Assembly (NCBI RefSeq): GCF_022568795.1
Contig: NZ_JAKZHU010000001.1
Location: 930,001 to 994,000 of the forward strand
DNA from: Arsenicicoccus dermatophilus
Lineage (GTDB): Bacteria > Actinomycetota > Actinomycetes > Actinomycetales > Dermatophilaceae
Direction of reading: 5' to 3'
DNA length: 64,000 bases
Part shown: positions 43,978 to 53,347 of the stretch, one piece after another
Numbering within the stretch: the stretch's first letter is position 1
How the letters are laid out: each line of letters begins with the position of its first letter
Position numbers and translations under genes: made by a program
Notes under the pieces: model-generated
What the model was told of the DNA's origin: nothing
Seen by the model: only the letters and a program-made list of their open reading frames with translations
Database searches by the model: none

Positions 43978-44660
43978 CCGGTCCGGACGCGCTGCTCGCG
44001 GCGGCGCTCACCGAGCTCGGTCTGCCTGCCGAGGCGCCGCTGGAGCGCTGCCGGCCCCCCGCACCGGGGGACTGGGTGACCTCGGCCGCCGTGCGAGTCG
44101 CCCGGGGCGGTCCGCAGGCGGCGGAGCTGGCGACGCGGCTCGCGAGCGCCCTCGACGCGCGTCCCGGGGTCACGGCACAGGTGCTGCCACCCGGCCTGGT
44201 GGCGCTCACGGTCGACGACGACCTGCTCGGCGCCATGGCGACCGGGCTGCCGCCCCCCTGGGCGCAGGACGCGTGCGAGGCGGGCGGGTGCGCGCCGGTC
44301 GTGCCCGGACCCCGACGCCGCAGCCTGGACGACCCGGCCTACGTCGCGGTGCTCGCCCACGCCCGTCTGTGCCGTCCGCTCCTCGCGGTCGCCGAGGGCG
44401 CCTCGCTCCCGGCATACGCTCCGATCCCGCACCCGGTGCTGGTGCTGCTCGCGGACGCCCACCGGGTCGCGGCTCGGCTGCGCGGCGAGCACCGGCCGCA
44501 CCACCTGGTGGACTGGATCGCCGCGACCGGCTCGGCTGTGGTGACCTGGACGCAGGACGCCGACCTGCGCCGCCACGACCCCAGGCTGGTCACGGCCGCG
44601 CGTGCGACCCTGGCGAGCGCCCTGCGCGCCGCAGGACTGCCACCCAGCGAGAGGTTCTGA
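43974..44660 (+). CDS. ArgS-derived protein lacking the catalytic core
   Basis: 228 aa from GTG 43974. Residues ~28-85 look like the N-terminal Add-1 domain of arginyl-tRNA synthetase (GDWVTSAAVRVARGGPQAAE, then LPPGLVALTVDDDLL), which contacts the tRNA elbow. Residues ~120-228 look like its C-terminal DALR anticodon-binding domain (YVAVLAHARLCRPLLAVAEG, ending LRAAGLPPSERF). The Rossmann catalytic domain with HIGH/KMSK motifs is entirely missing. The gene occupies the argS position before lysA. It cannot aminoacylate; a tRNA(Arg)-binding or regulatory role is possible. A full ArgS must exist elsewhere. Confidence 0.72.
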   Translation: MTGPDALLAAALTELGLPAEAPLERCRPPAPGDWVTSAAVRVARGGPQAAELATRLASALDARPGVTAQVLPPGLVALTVDDDLLGAMATGLPPPWAQDACEAGGCAPVVPGPRRRSLDDPAYVAVLAHARLCRPLLAVAEGASLPAYAPIPHPVLVLLADAHRVAARLRGEHRPHHLVDWIAATGSAVVTWTQDADLRRHDPRLVTAARATLASALRAAGLPPSERF

Positions 44661-44663
44661 TCG

Positions 44664-46091
44664 ATGCACGCCCACGAGGCCGGTGCCCTGCACGCCCCCG
44701 GATACTCCGCCGCCCCCGAGTGGTTGCCCTGGCCGGCCGACGTCAACGCGCTGGAGCCCGGGCTGTGGGCCCGGACGGTCCGCAAGGACGACGAGGGCGT
44801 GCTCACCGTGGCGGACGTGCCGGTGACCGCGATCGCGGCGGAGTTCGGGACGGCGGCCTATGTCGTCGACGAGACGGACTTCCGGGCGCGGGCGCGCGAC
44901 TTCCGCGAGGCCTACGACGCGGCCTTCGCCGAGGTCTGCGGCGGCGCGGACGTCTACTACGCCGGCAAGGCCTTCCTGTGCACGGCGGTCGCCCGGTGGA
45001 TGGCCGAGGAGGGCCTGCACCTGGACGTGTGCTCCGGCGGCGAGCTGGAGACGGCGCTGCGCGGCGGTATGCCGGCGGCGCGGATCGGCCTGCACGGCAA
45101 CAACAAGAGCATGGCCGAGCTGGAACGCGCGGTCGAGGTGGGCGTCGGACGGATCGTCGTCGACAGCCACACCGAGATCGACCGGGTGTCGGCGATCGCC
45201 CGCGAGCGCGGCGTCGAGGTCGGGGTCATGGTGCGGGTCACCGCGGGCGTCGAGGCGCACACCCACGAGTTCATCGCGACGGCGCACGAGGACCAGAAGT
45301 TCGGCTTCTCGTTGTCGACGGGGGAGGCCTTCGCGGCGTGCGAGCGGATCGTCGCGCGGCCCGGGCTGCGACTCCTGGGGCTGCACAGCCACATCGGGTC
45401 GCAGATCTTCGAGACGAGCGGCTTCGAGCTGAGCGCCCGTCGGGTGCTGGGGCTGCACGCCCGGGTCCGCGACGAGCTGGGCCTGGCCCTGCCGGAGATC
45501 GACCTGGGCGGCGGCTTCGGCATCGCCTACACCACCGCGCACGACCCGATGACCCCCGCCGACCTGGCCGCGCAGATGGCCGAGATCGTGGCCCGCGAGT
45601 GCCGCGGCCTCGGGGTCGAGCCGCCGCGCGTGTCCATCGAGCCGGGCCGGGCGATCGCGGGCCCGTCGACGTTCACGCTCTACGAGGTCGGCACCGTCAA
45701 GCGGGTGCAGGTCGACCGGGCCGCGAGCCGGCTCTACGTCGCCGTCGACGGCGGGATGAGCGACAACATCCGCACGGCGCTGTACGGCGCGGACTACTCG
45801 TGCACCCTGGCGAACCGCCGCTCCGACGCCCACCCCGCGGTCTCCCGGGTGGTGGGGCGGCACTGCGAGAGCGGCGACGTGATCGTCCGCGACGAGTACC
45901 TCCCCGCCGACGTGCGCCCCGGTGACCTGATCGCGGTGCCCGGCACGGGGGCCTACTGCCGGGCCATGGCGAGCCAGTACAACCACACCCCGCGCCCGCC
46001 GGTCGTCGCCGTGCGCGACGGCCGGGCCCGGCTGGTCGTGCGGCGGGAGACCGTGGAGGACCTGCTCGCGCTGGACGTGGACGAAGCCTGA
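44664..46091 (+). CDS. lysA: Diaminopimelate decarboxylase
   Basis: Last step of lysine synthesis: meso-DAP to lysine, PLP-dependent; 475 aa. Schiff-base lysine K102 in VYYAGKAFLC; the fold III barrel shows LHSHIGSQIF, the phosphate-binding GGGFGIAY and EPGRAI; the active-site cysteine block is GRHCESGDVI. It starts 3 bp after the ArgS-like gene, so the two are probably co-transcribed. In most actinobacteria hom follows directly; here a ~3.3-kb cassette intervenes. Confidence 0.97.
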   Translation: MHAHEAGALHAPGYSAAPEWLPWPADVNALEPGLWARTVRKDDEGVLTVADVPVTAIAAEFGTAAYVVDETDFRARARDFREAYDAAFAEVCGGADVYYAGKAFLCTAVARWMAEEGLHLDVCSGGELETALRGGMPAARIGLHGNNKSMAELERAVEVGVGRIVVDSHTEIDRVSAIARERGVEVGVMVRVTAGVEAHTHEFIATAHEDQKFGFSLSTGEAFAACERIVARPGLRLLGLHSHIGSQIFETSGFELSARRVLGLHARVRDELGLALPEIDLGGGFGIAYTTAHDPMTPADLAAQMAEIVARECRGLGVEPPRVSIEPGRAIAGPSTFTLYEVGTVKRVQVDRAASRLYVAVDGGMSDNIRTALYGADYSCTLANRRSDAHPAVSRVVGRHCESGDVIVRDEYLPADVRPGDLIAVPGTGAYCRAMASQYNHTPRPPVVAVRDGRARLVVRRETVEDLLALDVDEA

Positions 46092-46233
46092 GTCGTCGTG
46101 AATTTGCCTATCCTACGAGAGAATTCGTGCAACATCACCCGTATGGAGGTATCAGGGCGGCGGCCGGGGGGGATTCTGGCTACTGGGTCGTCCAGGCAGC
46201 GCCGCTGCCCGACCCTTCCCCAAGGAGGTTGGG

Positions 46234-46578
46234 ATGCACACGTTTGCCATGACCATAGGCGGCCTGGCAGTGGCCCTCATGATCTCGGCACCGACGGGAG
46301 CCTCAGCAGGTGAATCCCTGACGAGTTCCCAGGGTGACGACTACACCTGGAACAACTCGAACCATCTCAGCCTCCGCATCCACGATGGTGAGGCTGACGA
46401 TCACGACGTTGCCGGTGAGTGGTACCAAGCAGGCTCCAATGGCATGAGCACCGCTATCAACACCAAGGGCGGGCACAACAATTTCGACGTCAGCACGTCG
46501 TGGATCCATCGTCACCGCTGCGTCGAGCTGGTGCCGTACAGCGCTGACGCCTACGGCCCCTGGAAGACGCCGAAGTAG
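46234..46578 (+). CDS. Small secreted peptide, bacteriocin-like by context
   Basis: 114 aa with a clear signal peptide (TIGGLAVALMISAPTGASA, cleavage before GES) and an ~89-residue mature part rich in Asn, Ser, His, Asp and Trp, with one cysteine and no membrane segment. AAGGAGG at 46220-46226 gives a strong start. Codon use is plainly more AT-rich than in flanking genes (ACC ATA GGC, TTC GAC, AAC TCG AAC), suggesting recent arrival. It is followed by an ABC ATPase and a ~700-aa permease, the set found with lactococcin-972-type bacteriocins, but the mature sequence does not show that family's pattern convincingly. A secreted toxin or signal with dedicated export/immunity is a fair inference, not shown. 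Confidence 0.65.
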   Translation: MHTFAMTIGGLAVALMISAPTGASAGESLTSSQGDDYTWNNSNHLSLRIHDGEADDHDVAGEWYQAGSNGMSTAINTKGGHNNFDVSTSWIHRHRCVELVPYSADAYGPWKTPK

Positions 46579-46627
46579 TCCTCGCTCAGATTGTTCGGAT
46601 CTCCTCCTGAAAGGGACTATTTCCCCC

Positions 46628-47308
46628 GTGACCGCCACCTTGCGCGAGACATCCCCGCTGGCCCTGCACGACGTGACCTTCTCGTATCGTCACAGCAGTC
46701 CCGTTCTCGAAGGCGTCGTCCTCGAGGTCGGGGTCGGGGAGGCGGTGGCGGTCATGGGGCCGTCCGGCACCGGGAAGTCCTCGCTGCTCGACATCTGCGC
46801 CGGATTGCTGTCTGCGGACTCGGGCCGGGTCCGAGTCGTTGGCCACGACTTCACCGCCATGACGCTCACGGGGCGCGCGGCTGTGCGGCGGCGCGAGCTG
46901 GGGATGGTCTTCCAGGCCCCGGAGCTGCTCCCGGAGCTGTCGGTCGTCGAGAACGTCGCGCTCGTGCTCATCTTCGACGGGGCATCCCGCCGCAAGGCCC
47001 TGGAGCGGGCTACCGAGGCGTTGGCCGCCGTCCGCATCGCCCATCTTGCCGGACGCCGGGTCCACGAGATCTCCGGTGGCGAGGCCCAGCGGGTCGCCCT
47101 GGCACGTTCTCTCGCCCAGCCGGACATGCGGCTCGTCGTCGCGGACGAGCCGACCGCCTCCCTGGACCAGGGCAACGCCCAACACGTCATCGACCTGCTC
47201 GTCGACAACGTCCGGGCCCGCGGGGCAGGAGCCCTCGTGGCCACGCACGACCCGACCGTGGCAGGTCGCTGCGACCGGGTCGTCCACCTCGGTGAGCCGG
47301 CAGCATGA
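46628..47308 (+). CDS. ABC transporter ATPase (MacB/LolD subclass)
   Basis: 226-aa ATPase: Walker A GPSGTGKSS (~43), Q-loop VFQAPELLPEL, signature ISGGEAQRVALARSLAQ (~142), Walker B VVADEPTASLD and an H-loop ATHDPTVAGR. It belongs to the class that works with FtsX-like permeases to move or release peptides mechanically. The GTG start has only a weak AAAGGGA upstream. Its stop overlaps the permease start by ATGA, so the two form one transporter. Confidence 0.9.
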   Translation: MTATLRETSPLALHDVTFSYRHSSPVLEGVVLEVGVGEAVAVMGPSGTGKSSLLDICAGLLSADSGRVRVVGHDFTAMTLTGRAAVRRRELGMVFQAPELLPELSVVENVALVLIFDGASRRKALERATEALAAVRIAHLAGRRVHEISGGEAQRVALARSLAQPDMRLVVADEPTASLDQGNAQHVIDLLVDNVRARGAGALVATHDPTVAGRCDRVVHLGEPAA

Positions 47309-49389
47309 CCACGCTGCGGATGGCGTGGCACCTGGCCTACGCCACCACGCCTGCCGCCCGGTGGCGGCAGCTGATGGTGATCCTCACGACCTTCGTCGGC
47401 GTCTCCTGCCTGCTCCCCGCCCTCGGGGTGATGTCGGCCGCCCACCGCGCAGACCAGGTGGAGGGTGCCCGGTCGATGCAGTGGGCGGACCAGCCCGGCA
47501 CCGCTCCCCTCGCAGCCTCCTCGCGCCTGCTGTGGGTGGACGGTCGGCAGATGCCGGTGCTCTGGCTGGAGCCGCGTCAGGGACACGAGCAGGACCCCGA
47601 CCTCGTGCCGCCGGGACTCACGCGTCTCCCCGGTCCCGGGGAGGTCGTCCTGTCGCCCGGGCTCGTGGCCCGGGGCATCACCGCGGAGAGCCTGGGGATG
47701 AGGGCGTCCTCCGCGGGTGCTGGCGCGGGCGGGGTGATCGGTGATGCGGGGCTCAAGTCACGGTCCGAGGGCTTCGCCTACGCGCGTCCCGAGGCGGGAC
47801 GGACCCTGGGGCAAGGGGGCGCGCTCCTCGCGCTGCGCGGGTTCGGCTCCGAGGGGGCACCGAACGAGGGCGACGACCGCGATCTCCCCTCCCTGCCCGA
47901 GGCCGCGATCGGCGTGGCGCTGCTGGTCCTCGCCCCCGTGATCTATCTCGTGGTCAGTGGCGCCCGGGCGGTCAGCCCGGTGCGGCAGGACCGCGCCGAG
48001 CTCTTCCACCGTCTCGGGGTGCCCGCCCGACGGGTCCGTCGGGTGCTCGTCGTGGAGGGGCTGCTCCTGGCCCTGCCCGGCGTCACCTCGGCGGGGGCCC
48101 TGTGGTGGTGGCTCCTGCAGGACGTCACCCGGTGGCCCTGGAGCGCCAGCACCCTGGTGCCCGGCGCCGCGCACCTGCCGGTCGTCGTGGTCGCCGCGGT
48201 CGGTCTCCTGACGGCGCTGGCGTCCGCGGCTGCCTCCGGAGGCGTCCGCGTGCCCGCACGCACGGTGCCGAGCCGCACCGGGACGCTCGCCCCCCTGCCC
48301 GTCGTGATGGTGGCGGTGTCGGCGCTCCTGATGGCCCTGGCCCGCTGGGCCCCCTGGACCTCGCCGATCCGGGTCGTCCTGCTCGTGAGCGGTGCCCTGC
48401 TCTTCCTGAGCAGCGTCCCCACGGCCGTGCCTCGGCTGGTCGGCCTGATGGGGCCGATCCTGCGGCCCGGCCCGGGCAGCGCTGCCTGGTTGGCCCGAGC
48501 CCGGCTGGGCACCCGCGCCCACGCCCTCGCTCGTCCCGCGCTCATGGTCGCCGTCCTCACCTTCGTCGCCGGCGCCGGCCTGACGCTCTACCAGGCCGCC
48601 CTCCGGCTCGAGCCGGAGCAGCGGGCGCAGCTGGACCGACCCGTGGTCCGGGTCGCCGACTGGAGGGGAGAGCGTCCCGGCGACGCCGAGGTGGTGCGCC
48701 GACGGCTGTCCGCGCACGGTCTGGGAGTCCTGGCGGGGCTGGACGACGCTCAGGTCGTCACCGCGGCCTCCTGCGCCGACGCCGATCTCTTCGCCCACGG
48801 CGTGGGCCTGGACGCTGGGTGCACCGGGTCTGCCGTCTCCCCGGACCTGGCCCGGTGGGTGACGGACTCGCTGGGCAAGACGATCACGGTGGGCGCGCTC
48901 CAGCCGAAGGCATCCACCATCCACGTCGCCGGACCCCGCGCGGGGGACGACACGGTCCTCTGGCGCGGGATGGCGGGCCTGCCCGCCGTCAACGTGCAGG
49001 CACCCGACGGCCCGCGCGGCGCAGCGCCCCCGGGCTGGGTCCTCCTGGCCTGGCTGGCCGCGGTGACGGTGACGATCCTGGGCCTGTGCCGCGAGATGGG
49101 AGACCGCGCGCTGCTGGCCGTGCTCGAGGACCGGCCCCTGCTGCGTCTCGGCATCCGGGCCGCGGAGCTTGATCGCGTCCACCTCATCAGCCTCGGCCTG
49201 CCCATCATGACCGCTGCGGTGATGGGCTGGATCGCGGCCTGCGCCTTCGCCGTCGTCGGCTACGGCTTCGACATCACCACGGCAGACGTCGGGGCGGTCA
49301 GCGTCGTGACCCTGGGGACGGGTGCCGTCGCCTTCTCGGTGCTGGCCATCACCCTGCTCGTCCAGCGCCGGGTGCTCCGGATCGCGTGA
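47305..49389 (+). CDS. FtsX-like permease, ~10 membrane helices
   Basis: 694 aa. One N-terminal helix (LMVILTTFVGVSCLLPALGV) precedes an extracytoplasmic loop of ~150 residues. Two FtsX-like membrane blocks follow (~195-420 and ~555-694), separated by a second extracytoplasmic part containing CADADLFAHGVGLDAGC. Size and layout match permeases paired with bacteriocin ABC ATPases, for export or self-protection. The two cysteines in the second loop (about 490 and 504) might form a disulfide. Confidence 0.82.
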   Translation: MTTLRMAWHLAYATTPAARWRQLMVILTTFVGVSCLLPALGVMSAAHRADQVEGARSMQWADQPGTAPLAASSRLLWVDGRQMPVLWLEPRQGHEQDPDLVPPGLTRLPGPGEVVLSPGLVARGITAESLGMRASSAGAGAGGVIGDAGLKSRSEGFAYARPEAGRTLGQGGALLALRGFGSEGAPNEGDDRDLPSLPEAAIGVALLVLAPVIYLVVSGARAVSPVRQDRAELFHRLGVPARRVRRVLVVEGLLLALPGVTSAGALWWWLLQDVTRWPWSASTLVPGAAHLPVVVVAAVGLLTALASAAASGGVRVPARTVPSRTGTLAPLPVVMVAVSALLMALARWAPWTSPIRVVLLVSGALLFLSSVPTAVPRLVGLMGPILRPGPGSAAWLARARLGTRAHALARPALMVAVLTFVAGAGLTLYQAALRLEPEQRAQLDRPVVRVADWRGERPGDAEVVRRRLSAHGLGVLAGLDDAQVVTAASCADADLFAHGVGLDAGCTGSAVSPDLARWVTDSLGKTITVGALQPKASTIHVAGPRAGDDTVLWRGMAGLPAVNVQAPDGPRGAAPPGWVLLAWLAAVTVTILGLCREMGDRALLAVLEDRPLLRLGIRAAELDRVHLISLGLPIMTAAVMGWIAACAFAVVGYGFDITTADVGAVSVVTLGTGAVAFSVLAITLLVQRRVLRIA

Positions 49390-49534
49390 CCGGGAGGCGG
49401 CCGGCGAGACGGACGGGTCCCGGATGCCGGACACGGCCGCGGGCGACCCCGGAAGGCGACCCACACTGAGGGTGACCGGGGGTCGGCATACGTGGGTCCC
49501 GGTCCGGCCGACCAGGGAACGAGGAGCAGCACGC

Positions 49535-50878
49535 GTGGACGACAGCGACAAGCACCGGCCGATCCGCGTGGCGCTGCTCGGGTGCGGCGTGGTCGGGTCC
49601 TCGGTGGCCCGGCTGATGCAGGAGCAGGCCGACGACTTCGCCGCCCGCGTGGGCACCCCGCTCGAGCTGGTCGGCGTCGCCGTGCGGCGGCTCGGCCGGG
49701 ACCGCTCCGAGGCGGGCGTCGACCCGGCGCTGCTCACCACCGACGCCGAGGGGCTCGTCACCCGCGCCGACGTGGTCGTCGAGGTCATCGGCGGCATCGA
49801 GCCGGCCCGCAGCCTGATCCTGCGCGCCTTCGAGCACGGCGCGTCCGTGGTCACCGCCAACAAGGCGCTGCTGGCCGAGCGGGGACCGGAGCTGTATGCC
49901 GCGGCCGAGGCGGCCGGGGTGGACCTCTACCACGAGGCCTCGGTCGCGGGCGCCATACCGCTGCTGCGCCCGCTGCGGGAGTCCCTCGCGGGCGACGACG
50001 TCCGCAAGGTCCTCGGGATCGTCAACGGCACCACCAACTACGTGCTCGACAAGATGCACACCACCGGCCAGGGCTTCGGGGAGGCCGTCGAGGCCGCCCA
50101 GGCGCTGGGCTACGCCGAAGCCGACCCGACCGCCGACGTCGAGGGCTTCGACGCCGCCGCCAAGGCCGCCATCCTCGCGTCGCTGGCCTTCCACTCCCGG
50201 GTGAGCGCCCGCGACGTCCACCGCGAGGGCATCACCGAGGTGAGCGCGGCCGACATCGCCGCGGCCGAGGCGATGGGCTGCGTCGTCAAGCTGCTCGCGA
50301 TCTGCGAGCGGGTCGACGCCGACCCGGCGACCGGCACCGACCGGACCGGCATCTCGGTCCGGGTGCACCCGGCGATGATCCCGCTGAGCCACCCGCTCGC
50401 GGGCGTCCGCGAGGCCTTCAACGCGGTCTTCGTCGAGGCGCGGTCCGCCGGCGAGCTGATGTTCTACGGCCGCGGCGCAGGCGGCGACCCGACCGCCTCG
50501 GCCGTCCTCGGCGACGTGGTCGCCGTCGCCCGTCACCGCGTCGGTGGCGGGCGCGGACCGGGCGAGTCGACCTATGCCGACCTGCCGACCCTGCCCATGG
50601 GCGAGGCGCGGACGCGCTACTTCATCAGCCTGGACGTGGCCGACGAGCCAGGCGTGCTCGCCGCCGTGGCCACGGAGTTCGCGCGCAACCAGGTGTCCAT
50701 CGAGACCGTCCGCCAGACCGCCCGCGCCGACGACGAGCACCGCGCGGAGGAGCGGGCCGAGCTCGTCGTGGTGACGCACGCGGCGCCGGACGCGGCGCTC
50801 GCGGCCACGGTCGAGGCCCTGGCGGGGCTGGCGCAGGTGCGCGAGGTGTCGTCCGTGATGCGAGTCGAGGGAGAGTGA
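49535..50878 (+). CDS. hom: Homoserine dehydrogenase
   Basis: NAD(P)-dependent enzyme of the threonine/methionine branch; 447 aa. NAD-binding [16 protein letters not shown], then [22 protein letters not shown], the substrate block [14 protein letters not shown] and [21 protein letters not shown]-terminal ACT domain (~355-447, [20 protein letters not shown]) suggests feedback control by threonine. GTG 49535 has GAGGAG upstream; the longer open frame has no site. It is the first gene of hom-thrC-thrB. Confidence 0.97.
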   Translation: MDDSDKHRPIRVALLGCGVVGSSVARLMQEQADDFAARVGTPLELVGVAVRRLGRDRSEAGVDPALLTTDAEGLVTRADVVVEVIGGIEPARSLILRAFEHGASVVTANKALLAERGPELYAAAEAAGVDLYHEASVAGAIPLLRPLRESLAGDDVRKVLGIVNGTTNYVLDKMHTTGQGFGEAVEAAQALGYAEADPTADVEGFDAAAKAAILASLAFHSRVSARDVHREGITEVSAADIAAAEAMGCVVKLLAICERVDADPATGTDRTGISVRVHPAMIPLSHPLAGVREAFNAVFVEARSAGELMFYGRGAGGDPTASAVLGDVVAVARHRVGGGRGPGESTYADLPTLPMGEARTRYFISLDVADEPGVLAAVATEFARNQVSIETVRQTARADDEHRAEERAELVVVTHAAPDAALAATVEALAGLAQVREVSSVMRVEGE

Positions 50879-50880
50879 CC

Positions 50881-51969
50881 ATGGTCCACCAGTGGCGTGG
50901 GGTGATCGAGGAGTACCGCGAGCGGCTGCCGATGCTGGCCGGTGCGCCCACCGTGACCCTGCGGGAGGGCGGCACCCCGCTGATCCCCGCGGAGCACCTG
51001 TCCGAGCTGGTCGGCGCCGAGGTCCACCTCAAGTACGAGGGGCTCAACCCCACCGGCTCGTTCAAGGACCGCGGCATGACCACGGCGATGTCCGTGGCCA
51101 GGCGGTCCGTGGCCCGGGCGGTCATCTGCGCCTCCACCGGCAACACCTCCGCGAGCGCCGCGGCCTACGCCACCAAGGCCGGGATGACCTGCGCGGTCCT
51201 CGTGCCCGAGGGCAAGATCGCGATGGGCAAGCTCTCCCAGGCCGTCGCCCACGGCGCCACGCTGCTGCAGGTCGACGGCAACTTCGACGACTGCCTGACC
51301 GTGGCCCGCAAGCTCGCCGAGGCCTATCCCGTGGAGCTGGTGAACTCGGTCAACCCCGCCCGCATCGAGGGGCAGAAGACCGCGGCCTTCGAGGTCGTCG
51401 ACGCGCTCGGCGACGCCCCGGACATCCACTGCCTGCCCGTCGGCAACGCAGGCAACATCACGGCCTACTGGCGCGGCTATCGCGAGTATGCCGAGGAGAC
51501 GGCAGGACTCGAGCCCGTCGCCACGCAGCTGCCGCGGATGTGGGGCTTCCAGGCCGCGGGGGCCGCCCCGATCGTCAAGGGTCACCCGATCGACCACCCC
51601 GAGACGGTGGCCACGGCGATCCGGATCGGCAACCCGGCCTCCTGGCAGCAGGCCGAGCAGGCGCGGGACGACTCCGGCGGGCTGATCGACGCGGTGACCG
51701 ACGCGCAGATCCTGGAAGCGCACCGGATCCTGTCCTCGCGGGAGGGCGTCTTCGTGGAGCCCGGGTCCGCGGCGTCGGTCGCGGGCCTGCTCCGCAGCGC
51801 CGAGGCCGGGCTGGTTCCCCGCGGCGCCCGCATCGTCTGCACCGTCACGGGGCACGGCCTCAAGGATCCGCAGTGGGCGCTGCGGACCGCCGCCGGCGAC
51901 GAGATCACGCCCGTGTCCGTGCCGGTCGACGCGGTCTCGGTGGCCGCGGCGCTCGGGCTCGAGGGCTGA
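50881..51969 (+). CDS. thrC: Threonine synthase
   Basis: PLP enzyme making threonine from O-phosphohomoserine; 362 aa, the short actinobacterial form. PLP lysine K62 in [11 protein letters not shown]; phosphate loop [11 protein letters not shown]; serine block [14 protein letters not shown]. The start is 2 bp after the hom stop, within the same operon. Confidence 0.97.
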   Translation: MVHQWRGVIEEYRERLPMLAGAPTVTLREGGTPLIPAEHLSELVGAEVHLKYEGLNPTGSFKDRGMTTAMSVARRSVARAVICASTGNTSASAAAYATKAGMTCAVLVPEGKIAMGKLSQAVAHGATLLQVDGNFDDCLTVARKLAEAYPVELVNSVNPARIEGQKTAAFEVVDALGDAPDIHCLPVGNAGNITAYWRGYREYAEETAGLEPVATQLPRMWGFQAAGAAPIVKGHPIDHPETVATAIRIGNPASWQQAEQARDDSGGLIDAVTDAQILEAHRILSSREGVFVEPGSAASVAGLLRSAEAGLVPRGARIVCTVTGHGLKDPQWALRTAAGDEITPVSVPVDAVSVAAALGLEG

Positions 51970-51972
51970 GCG

Positions 51973-52944
51973 GTGCCGCGCCGGCTGGTTCCCGGGACGG
52001 GGGTGCGGGTCGAGGTGCCGGCCAGCTCGGCCAACCTCGGGCCAGGTTTCGACACCCTCGGGCTCGCCCTGGAGCTGCGTGACACCGTGGCGGTCCAGGT
52101 CACCGGTGACCGTCTCGTCGTCGAGGTGGTGGGGGAGGGAGCCGAGGAGGTCCCGCGCGACGCCTCGCACCTGGTCGTGGCCTGCCTGCTCGAGGGTCTG
52201 CACCGGCTCGGCGTCGAGCCGCCCGCCGGTCTGAAGGTCGTCTGCCGCAACGTGGTCCCGCACTCGCGCGGTCTCGGCTCCTCGGCGGCGGCCGCCGTCG
52301 CGGGCTACGCCGCGGCGTCCGCCCTGGCCGGGCCGCTCGACTTGGACCTGGTCAACGACCTGGCCGGGGCCCGGGAGGGGCACCCGGACAACTCCTCCGC
52401 GTCGGTCTTCGGCGGCATGACGTTGTCCTGGGTCGAGGACGCCGGGGACGTCTCGCGCGGCCGGGCCGTCCACCTGCCCGGCGCGCCCGCGCGCACCGAC
52501 GTCTCGGTCCGGACCGTCCGTCTCGACGCGCACCCCGACGTCGTGCCCGTCGTGCTGGTGCCGGACACGGCCCTAGCCACGGCCACCGCTCGAGCCGCTC
52601 TGCCCGCGCAGGTCGCGCACGGGGACGCCGCGGCCAACGCCGGCCGGGCCGCCCTGCTCGTCGAGGCGCTCGCCCGACGCCCGGAGCTGCTGCTGCCCGC
52701 GACCCGGGACCGGCTGCACCAGGAGCAGCGACGCGCCGCCTATCCCGAGACGATGGCGCTGGTCGACCGGCTGCGCGCGGCCGGTCTCGCCGCCGTCGTG
52801 TCCGGGGCGGGGCCGACCGTGCTGGTGCTGGCGACGGCGACGAATCTCGCTGTCCTGCAGTCGTTGTCGCTGCCCGAGGGGTGGCTGCGCCTGGCGCCGG
52901 GGGTGGCGACGACAGGGGTCGTCGCCATACCCCTGCCTGCCTGA
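51973..52944 (+). CDS. thrB: Homoserine kinase
   Basis: GHMP-family kinase making O-phosphohomoserine; 323 aa. N-terminal VEVPASSANLGPGFDTLGLA, ATP loop VVPHSRGLGSSAAAAVAG (~94-111) and C-terminal GAGPTVLVLA. GTG 51973, 3 bp after thrC. It completes the hom-thrC-thrB operon. Confidence 0.97.
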   Translation: MPRRLVPGTGVRVEVPASSANLGPGFDTLGLALELRDTVAVQVTGDRLVVEVVGEGAEEVPRDASHLVVACLLEGLHRLGVEPPAGLKVVCRNVVPHSRGLGSSAAAAVAGYAAASALAGPLDLDLVNDLAGAREGHPDNSSASVFGGMTLSWVEDAGDVSRGRAVHLPGAPARTDVSVRTVRLDAHPDVVPVVLVPDTALATATARAALPAQVAHGDAAANAGRAALLVEALARRPELLLPATRDRLHQEQRRAAYPETMALVDRLRAAGLAAVVSGAGPTVLVLATATNLAVLQSLSLPEGWLRLAPGVATTGVVAIPLPA

Positions 52945-53347
52945 CGGAGCCGCTCGGAGCAGCCTGGGACCGGACCGTGTGCACGCGGATCCCGCCCCTT
53001 TTCATCACCGGTGATAGCCTGACCGTGCATCGAGCACCAGAACCGGACCTGTGGTCGGACCGGGGGAGACTTTCCCCGGCGCGGCCGGTCGATCCGGAGA
53101 CGTGACGCCGATCCCCGTGCCGACACCCTGCTGTCGACGAGTGGTGCCCAGCGGGTGGCGACATGATCTGCCCCAGATGCACCCATCCACCGAGGCGCCC
53201 CCTTGCGCTCGGATCGGTTCCTGCGGATCCCTCGCCCCTGGCGATGGACGGCGGGGCCTGGACGGGACCAGAGCCGAGCCACCGTCTCGGCGCTAGCTCC
53301 TGCGGCGGCGCGGATGCCCCGCAGACGACGAGGGGGAAGGAACCTTC
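52945..53347 (+). promoter_or_regulatory. rho promoter and long 5' leader
   Basis: This 403-bp gap has TAGCCT (53015-53020) abutting a perfect palindrome, ATCACCGGTGAT (53004-53015), at a likely -10 element. Initiation there would give a leader of about 320 nt before rho. Long leaders allowing self-control are known for rho in other bacteria; no ORF in the leader looks real. No -35 consensus is clear. Confidence 0.55.

Noticed and set aside
46098-46313. A second small peptide gene (71 codons) before the secreted peptide.
   Set aside because: No ribosome site, no signal peptide, and it runs out of frame into the real peptide gene.
46234-46578. Firm assignment to the lactococcin 972 family.
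   Set aside because: Only the gene context fits; the expected Gly/Trp/Tyr-rich mature pattern is not evident.
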